A stretch of DNA of 6,581 nucleotides, from contig CALKHD010000237.1 in assembly GCA_938092195.1 (NCBI GenBank), positions 1 to 6,581 of the forward strand. The letters are read 5' to 3'. A program made the translations under genes and the position numbers. Positions 1-3,976 of the stretch are shown here, piece after piece. Source of the stretch: an uncultured Flavobacteriales bacterium. GTDB taxonomy: Bacteria; Bacteroidota; Bacteroidia; Flavobacteriales_D; Sanyastnellaceae. The notes under the pieces are model-generated. The model was not told the origin of the DNA, searched no databases, and worked only from the letters and a program-made list of their open reading frames with translations. Numbering within the stretch: position 1 is the stretch's first letter; the number at the start of each line of letters is the position of its first letter.

Positions 1-161
1 CCAGCTTGCCACCCAGCATGCAATGAAGTGCCGGAAGCTGAAGGGTTTTGACCCAAGGCCAATGTGGGAAGGACAAACGATCCCAAAATCAAGAGGGCGA
101 CCACCAAGGACTGGAGGAGTCCGGTTGTCGCGTTAAAGCGGAGGAGTGAATCAGAAGACAT
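1..161 (-). CDS. N-terminal fragment of a secreted protein, function unknown (cut by window edge)
   Basis: Reading the minus strand from an ATG at 161 gives 53 open codons to the left edge, starting MSSDSLLRFNATTG. There is a strongly hydrophobic stretch at about residues 15-36 (LLQSLVVALLILGSFVLPTL), then ALGQNPSASG, which looks like a signal peptidase I site around residue 38 or 39. No lipobox cysteine is present, so a lipoprotein is unlikely. The visible mature part ends in ..SLHAGWQA, too little to name a family. It could be the start of an outer-membrane beta-barrel or any exported protein. The gene lies 43 nt downstream of the oxidoreductase stop on the same strand, so the two may share a transcript. 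The other nearby upstream ATG (183) is out of frame and meets TGA after three codons, which supports 161 as the start. That this is a real gene start is likely; its function is not inferable. Confidence 0.6.
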   Translation of the reverse strand, partial: MSSDSLLRFNATTGLLQSLVVALLILGSFVLPTLALGQNPSASGTSLHAGWQA

Positions 162-204
162 GACGTGGTATTCACGCCCCCATACGTCGCTCGATTTAAA
201 AAGG
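162..204 (-). other. 43-nt spacer between oxidoreductase stop and secreted-protein start
   Basis: The minus strand reads CCTTTTTAAATCG after the TAA stop and then a GACGT...ACGTC inverted pair (5 bp arms, 17-nt gap) just before the ATG at 161. No TAnnTTTG promoter element is present. A 5-bp GGCCA/TGGCC hairpin (214-229) lies inside the upstream gene, 11 nt before the T5 run, too far for a convincing terminator. Read-through from the oxidoreductase into the next gene is therefore plausible but not shown. Confidence 0.4.
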
Positions 205-1371
205 TTACTCAGAGGCCAAGTTGGTGGCCAGCTCACGGCCCACTTTGGTTCCGATGGCCACGCCCATGCCGCCGAGTCGAACAGCGTGGTGAAGCCCAGG
301 TTGGGTTTGTCCAATCAACGGCCTGCGGTCTTGACCAACTCCCAGCCATCCTGTCCATCGATGGGTGATGGTGTCAAGAGGGCCGAGCCAAGACTCGGCC
401 GTGGCGGTCAGCTGCGCATCCCAATCTTGAATGGGCTGGGCATTCACGGGGTCTGCAGGGGCCAAGTCATGTCCCCAATGACGACCTCCGCCAAACAGCA
501 CATGAGACTGCCCCAAGGTTCTGAGGTACAAGTAGCCTCGGTCCAAATGGTAGGTGCCAAGGGGCCAAGACCCGGGCTTGATTTTGGCCACCAATACGCG
601 GTTGGGGACAGGTCTAGTGTCCATCTTGGGAATCAAATCTGAAGCCATGCCATTCGTGCACACGGCCAGCTGCGAAGTCAAAAGCTGACCTTGATGGGTT
701 TGGATGGCCCATTGGTCACCTTTTGGATGGAAGGATTGAACTTGGACTCCATGAACCCGATGGACGTTGGCTCGGTCCAGTGCCCGATGAAAGGCCTCCA
801 CCATTTTCCCCGTGTGAATCATGCCTTCCCAGGGCAGGGCCACTGTTTGATGCGCCCCTACTTTTCTCGCCCTGTGTTTGTCAATCAAGGCTGCAGGGGA
901 ATCCTGAAGCCGAGGGTGAATGTGTCCCAACACCTTGGCCAAAATGGGAGCCACCGCTTCATTGATTTCGGGCAAAGCACGAATGACTTGCTGAGCCAGT
1001 CGGACGTCGGTGTCACGCTCAGAAAAAAGCTCCCAACCGCCAGACCACGACATGCCAATGGCTTCTTCGCCCAGAAGTTGGAGCATGTCCGAAAGGCCCT
1101 CAGCCCTAGACTGCACCAATTCTTGGAGTTTCGCCAAGCCCAACACTTGGAGGTCGTCTAGCCACTCGCCGGCGCTGCCAAAACAGGCGAATCCCGCATT
1201 GCGGGTGGTGCCTCCAGCGGAGATGGGTGCGCGTTCGATGATGCGAACGTGCGCATCTGGGCGCAGCTTCTTGAAATGGAGCGCTGCACTCATGCCCACA
1301 ATACCGGCACCTACGATGGTTAAATCGGCAGGCCGAAGCAAGTATTCACTTTCCCAGTATCCTGTGGGCAT
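205..1371 (-). CDS. FAD-dependent oxidoreductase, DAO family, substrate unknown
   Basis: This 388-residue flavoprotein should oxidise an amine or amino-acid-like substrate with FAD, as DAO-family enzymes such as D-amino-acid oxidase, glycine oxidase and sarcosine oxidase do; the actual substrate cannot be read from sequence. Visible landmarks are the Rossmann dinucleotide-binding loop GAGIVG at residues 21-26, the acidic E46 ending the second beta-strand (ribose contact), and TTRNAGFACFGS at 55-66, resembling the FAD-contacting segment of the family and a signature I recall from Bacteroidota homologues. The C-terminal FAD-binding segment LGGMGVAIGTKVGRELA lies at about 366-382. There is no signal peptide or membrane segment, so it is probably cytoplasmic. 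The open frame extends 75 codons further upstream to 1596, but I chose the ATG at 1371 because YWESEY followed by the first beta-strand is the family's usual N-terminus and the extension would overlap the divergent gene's signal-peptide region. The length is normal for the family. It is complete, with a TAA stop. Confidence 0.88.
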   Translation of the reverse strand: MPTGYWESEYLLRPADLTIVGAGIVGMSAALHFKKLRPDAHVRIIERAPISAGGTTRNAGFACFGSAGEWLDDLQVLGLAKLQELVQSRAEGLSDMLQLLGEEAIGMSWSGGWELFSERDTDVRLAQQVIRALPEINEAVAPILAKVLGHIHPRLQDSPAALIDKHRARKVGAHQTVALPWEGMIHTGKMVEAFHRALDRANVHRVHGVQVQSFHPKGDQWAIQTHQGQLLTSQLAVCTNGMASDLIPKMDTRPVPNRVLVAKIKPGSWPLGTYHLDRGYLYLRTLGQSHVLFGGGRHWGHDLAPADPVNAQPIQDWDAQLTATAESWLGPLDTITHRWTGWLGVGQDRRPLIGQTQPGLHHAVRLGGMGVAIGTKVGRELATNLASE

Positions 1372-1378
1372 ACTTTTG
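1371..1378 (+). promoter_or_regulatory. Candidate Bacteroidota -7 promoter element for the plus-strand TPR protein
   Basis: TACTTTTG matches the Bacteroidota -7 consensus TAnnTTTG exactly. A TTTC at 1350-1353, one mismatch from the -33 element TTTG, lies 17 nt upstream. Transcription would start near 1384 and leave a leader of roughly 75 nt before the ATG at 1460. The element overlaps the first base of the divergent oxidoreductase start codon. Six fixed bases can occur by chance in a stretch this long, so this is a candidate only. Confidence 0.33.
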
Positions 1379-1459
1379 CGTAAGAGACGTGAATATGATG
1401 TTGTGCATTGGATTGAATGGCCTTTCTTGGAGTTGGTTGGACTGAACGTTGCGACAAAG
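1372..1459. other. Divergent intergenic region between oxidoreductase and TPR protein
   Basis: These 88 nt separate the two divergent starts and must hold at least one promoter, unless the promoters lie inside the flanking genes. Apart from the partial overlap with TACTTTTG at its left end I see no consensus -7 element on the minus strand. A TATGAT at 1394-1399 resembles a sigma-70 -10 box but has no -35 at proper spacing. No Shine-Dalgarno motif precedes either ATG; the plus-strand start is preceded by ACAAAG. The G/T-rich stretch at about 1436-1452 shows no clear operator symmetry. Confidence 0.6.
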
Positions 1460-3976
1460 ATGGATGGGAACAGGACTTCGGGAACAAGTTTGAGGTGGTC
1501 AACGGCCGCTTTCCTCTTGCTGTGCTGTGGTTTGGCCATGGGGCAGGCTGGCATCGAGGTCAATGGCGCCGTGAGAGACAAGGCCGACAACGCCAAAATT
1601 TCGGGTGTGAGTGTCGAGGTCTTTCAAGGCGGGCAGTCTTATGATGCTGTTCAGACACTGGGAAATGGCAAGTATGCCCTTTCGCTGGATCACGGGTTGG
1701 ATTATGAGGTGGTGTTCACTTCAGGAAACCTGAGTGTGCGCAAGGTGCAAATCAAAGCGTCCACCATCCCCGATGAATTTCAAGGTGAGCCGTTTTACCT
1801 GACGGTAGAAATGAGCCTGTTTGAGGTTCCTGATGGCTTTGATGTTGCGATTCTTGAGGAGCCAATTGGAATCGTGAGGTTTGACGCAAGAAAGCAAGAG
1901 TTGGGTTGGGATGGTGCATACACCAGCCGGATGCAAAAGCGCATTCAAGACGAATTGGAACGGGTTGAGAATTCGGGCGGTGATGACGGTGATGACGGAG
2001 CCTCTGTCAACAAAGAATATGAAGAGCACATGCGCAAGGCCGAGGTCGAATTTGGTCGAGGTCGCTGGGAGCAAAGCATCAATTGGTTAGAAAGGGCCCT
2101 TCAGGAAGTACCAGGAGACAGCCGGGCCGAGAACATGGTGGAGGAGGCCCAAGCCAACTTGGAACGCGCGAATGAAGAGGCTGCAGTTTCCGCAGAGTAC
2201 GATCGTTTCATGCGAGAGGGCAAAATCAAAATGAAGCGAAAGGACTGGACGGGGGCCCGAACAGCCTTCGAAGAAGCGCTGGAGCTCAAGCCAGGGGAGC
2301 CAGAGCCCACTGAGCTTTTGGCGGAAATCAACACTGAAACAGCCGAAGAACAGCCCGAGGAAGATCCCGAAGAAGTGGTGGCTGACCCTGAGCCAGAAGA
2401 GGACACTGCATCACAAGAAGAAGCCGATGCAGCGCGGGAAGAGGCCGCCCGGCGAAAGCAATACGACCGGTTGATTGAACGCGCCGATCGAAATTTCGAC
2501 AAGCAGAATTTTGCCGAATCCAAGGAGCAATATGAAGAGGCGTCACTGCTCTATCCCAATGAGGTTTACCCCTTTGATCGAATCGCAGAAGCCAATGAGC
2601 GAATTGTGGTTTTGAGCCTTCCTGAAGAAGAGGAAGAGGTTACTGAGTCTGATTCTGAAGCTTTGGCCTTGGACAGGGAATATGAAGACCAAGTGAGACA
2701 AGGAGACTTGGCTTTTGAACAAGAAGATTGGGTGTCTGCGAAAGTGGCCTATGAAGCGGCACAAGCCCTAAAACCAGAGGAGCGCTATCCAAAAAACAGA
2801 CTTCGTCGTTTGGAAGGGTTGATGGAAGAAGATGGCCTTGAGATGGAGTCCGAATTGACCGTGAACACGGAGGAGTTGATGCAGGCGGATGCCGAAGAAG
2901 CGCAGCGACTTGCGGAAGAAGCCGACCTCTTGGCAGCCGATCAAGAGAGGCTCATGGAATTGGAGCGTGCGGAATTGGAGGCGGAGGAATCTCTTCAAAG
3001 AGAGCGAGCCAAAGCGTCCTCAGATGCGAGCAAAGACAGAAGCCGGAATTACATTTTGGCCCGTCAAAATGAAGCGGAAGATGATGCGGAGGCTTATTAC
3101 CGAAACGCCCTCGAGTCTGAGGTTCGCGCCCGTGGTCAGGCCGTCAATGAAAAGTTCGATCAGAACGAAACCAGTCACACACTGTGGGCAGGAAATCAAG
3201 CGGGGCGCCGAGGAAGCGAATGGATGGACATCCAAGACTTGGTGGTGACCCAAGAGGAGAGCAGACAAACGTCTGCGTCCAGAAGAGAAGAGCGAATCGA
3301 GCAGCTGAATTTCACTGTTCAAGTTCAGGAGGAGCAAAACAAAGACAGACAGGCCATGTCCAACGCTTTGCGGAAAGACCGAATGTTCCAAGTGGAAGAG
3401 AAGGTCCAGGACCACGAGGACTTGCTGTTTGATCGAACCAAGCGATACGCTGTTTTTACGGACAGTTTGGATCGATTGCTAAAGGCCTACGAAGAGTTCA
3501 ACCGCGACATCCGGCTCTCATCTGTGGATGCGCGGATCATGAGGTATGAGCAGGTGCAGCGGAAAGCAAAAAGACACAGCACCATCGGGCTTGGGGAGGA
3601 GCAAAGAAGACTGGAAAGTTGGATGTCCATCAAAAAAGTAGAGCGAGAAGATTCACAAGCCAGAGCTGCTGGACAGGGTGCAGCTGAGCTCAGGGCTGTT
3701 GTGTCCTTGCGCGAAGCGAACAATCGATACAGCGGAGCTCCCTTGGCCTCGACAGATTACAACGATGTCCAAGCCAAGGAAGGCATCCGCGAAGGTGTTG
3801 AAGAGCGCAGTTTTGAAGATGGCAACTCATTGGTCATTGAGCGAACCGTCAGGGTTGGCAACGAAGTCAACATCTACCGAAAAACGGTCGCCAAACACGG
3901 TGTGTACTATTTCAAAAATGACCGCTCGATCACCAAAGACATTTGGTTGCTCGAGACATTCCAGACTTCGGACTGA
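1460..3976 (+). CDS. Secreted acidic TPR-repeat / coiled-coil protein with carboxypeptidase-regulatory-like N-domain
   Basis: This 838-residue exported protein is of unknown function, most likely periplasmic or surface-associated and probably a scaffold or binding protein rather than an enzyme. The signal peptide has a hydrophobic core at about residues 15-27 (TAAFLLLCCGLAM) and probable cleavage near GQA, residues 28-30. Residues 31-122 resemble a carboxypeptidase-regulatory-like beta-sandwich (IEVNGAVRDKADNAKISGVSV, with LGNGKYALSLDHGLDYEVVF). Then come EEPIGIVRFDARKQELGWD at 133-151, four TPR-like units at about 187-234, 247-292, 335-383 and 408-455, separated by Glu/Pro-rich linkers, and a charged, probably helical coiled-coil region at about 456-755. 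The C-terminal module at 786-832 contains IYRKTVAKHGVYYFKN. The frame is open back to 1010, but that part is antisense to the oxidoreductase; I chose the ATG at 1460 because a signal peptide follows at once. No catalytic motif is visible. It ends in TGA directly against the convergent hydrolase gene. Confidence 0.87.
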   Translation: MDGNRTSGTSLRWSTAAFLLLCCGLAMGQAGIEVNGAVRDKADNAKISGVSVEVFQGGQSYDAVQTLGNGKYALSLDHGLDYEVVFTSGNLSVRKVQIKASTIPDEFQGEPFYLTVEMSLFEVPDGFDVAILEEPIGIVRFDARKQELGWDGAYTSRMQKRIQDELERVENSGGDDGDDGASVNKEYEEHMRKAEVEFGRGRWEQSINWLERALQEVPGDSRAENMVEEAQANLERANEEAAVSAEYDRFMREGKIKMKRKDWTGARTAFEEALELKPGEPEPTELLAEINTETAEEQPEEDPEEVVADPEPEEDTASQEEADAAREEAARRKQYDRLIERADRNFDKQNFAESKEQYEEASLLYPNEVYPFDRIAEANERIVVLSLPEEEEEVTESDSEALALDREYEDQVRQGDLAFEQEDWVSAKVAYEAAQALKPEERYPKNRLRRLEGLMEEDGLEMESELTVNTEELMQADAEEAQRLAEEADLLAADQERLMELERAELEAEESLQRERAKASSDASKDRSRNYILARQNEAEDDAEAYYRNALESEVRARGQAVNEKFDQNETSHTLWAGNQAGRRGSEWMDIQDLVVTQEESRQTSASRREERIEQLNFTVQVQEEQNKDRQAMSNALRKDRMFQVEEKVQDHEDLLFDRTKRYAVFTDSLDRLLKAYEEFNRDIRLSSVDARIMRYEQVQRKAKRHSTIGLGEEQRRLESWMSIKKVEREDSQARAAGQGAAELRAVVSLREANNRYSGAPLASTDYNDVQAKEGIREGVEERSFEDGNSLVIERTVRVGNEVNIYRKTVAKHGVYYFKNDRSITKDIWLLETFQTSD
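1979..1996 (+). repeat. Two tandem 9-bp units encoding DDGDDG linker
   Basis: GGTGATGAC occurs twice in direct succession, giving GDDGDD followed by G at about residues 174-180 of the TPR protein. This acidic, flexible linker joins the N-terminal domains to the first TPR-like unit. It is in frame, so unit gain or loss would only alter linker length. Confidence 0.7.
3962..3975 (+). other. cUUCGg tetraloop hairpin at the end of the TPR gene
   Basis: CAGAC-TTCG-GACTG can fold as a short stem with one A.A mismatch closed by C(UUCG)G, one of the most stable RNA tetraloops. It covers the last codons and the first two bases of the plus-strand TGA stop. On the other strand the loop is CGAA, which is less special. 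It could stabilise the 3' end of the plus-strand mRNA or be incidental. Confidence 0.35.

Noticed and set aside
198..229. GGCCA/TGGCC hairpin followed by T5 on the minus strand as an oxidoreductase terminator.
   Set aside because: The stem is only 5 bp, lies inside the coding sequence, and is 11 nt from the T run.
64..642. A 192-codon plus-strand open frame.
   Set aside because: It is antisense to the C-terminal half of the oxidoreductase and the start of the exported protein, with low-complexity, domain-free sequence.
1394..1399. TATGAT as a sigma-70 -10 box in the divergent region.
   Set aside because: No -35-like hexamer at 16-18 nt spacing, and Bacteroidota promoters use a different consensus.
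1010..1459. The plus-strand frame of the TPR protein is open 150 codons upstream of the chosen start.
   Set aside because: This part is antisense to the conserved N-terminal FAD-binding region of the oxidoreductase, has no domain-like character, and a good signal peptide begins at 1460.
1372..1596. The minus-strand oxidoreductase frame extends 75 codons further upstream.
   Set aside because: The added residues look non-coding in composition, overlap the signal-peptide region of the divergent gene, and lie before the usual family N-terminus.
2101..2523. A 140-codon minus-strand open frame rich in Ser.
   Set aside because: The Ser/Ala-rich composition is the antisense image of Glu/Ala-rich codons in the TPR gene; it has no independent features.
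3827..3976. After the hydrolase TGA the same minus frame stays open for 49 more codons, suggesting stop read-through to a longer C-terminus.
   Set aside because: The extension is antisense to the conserved end of the TPR protein and does not resemble a type IX sorting domain or any beta-helix continuation.
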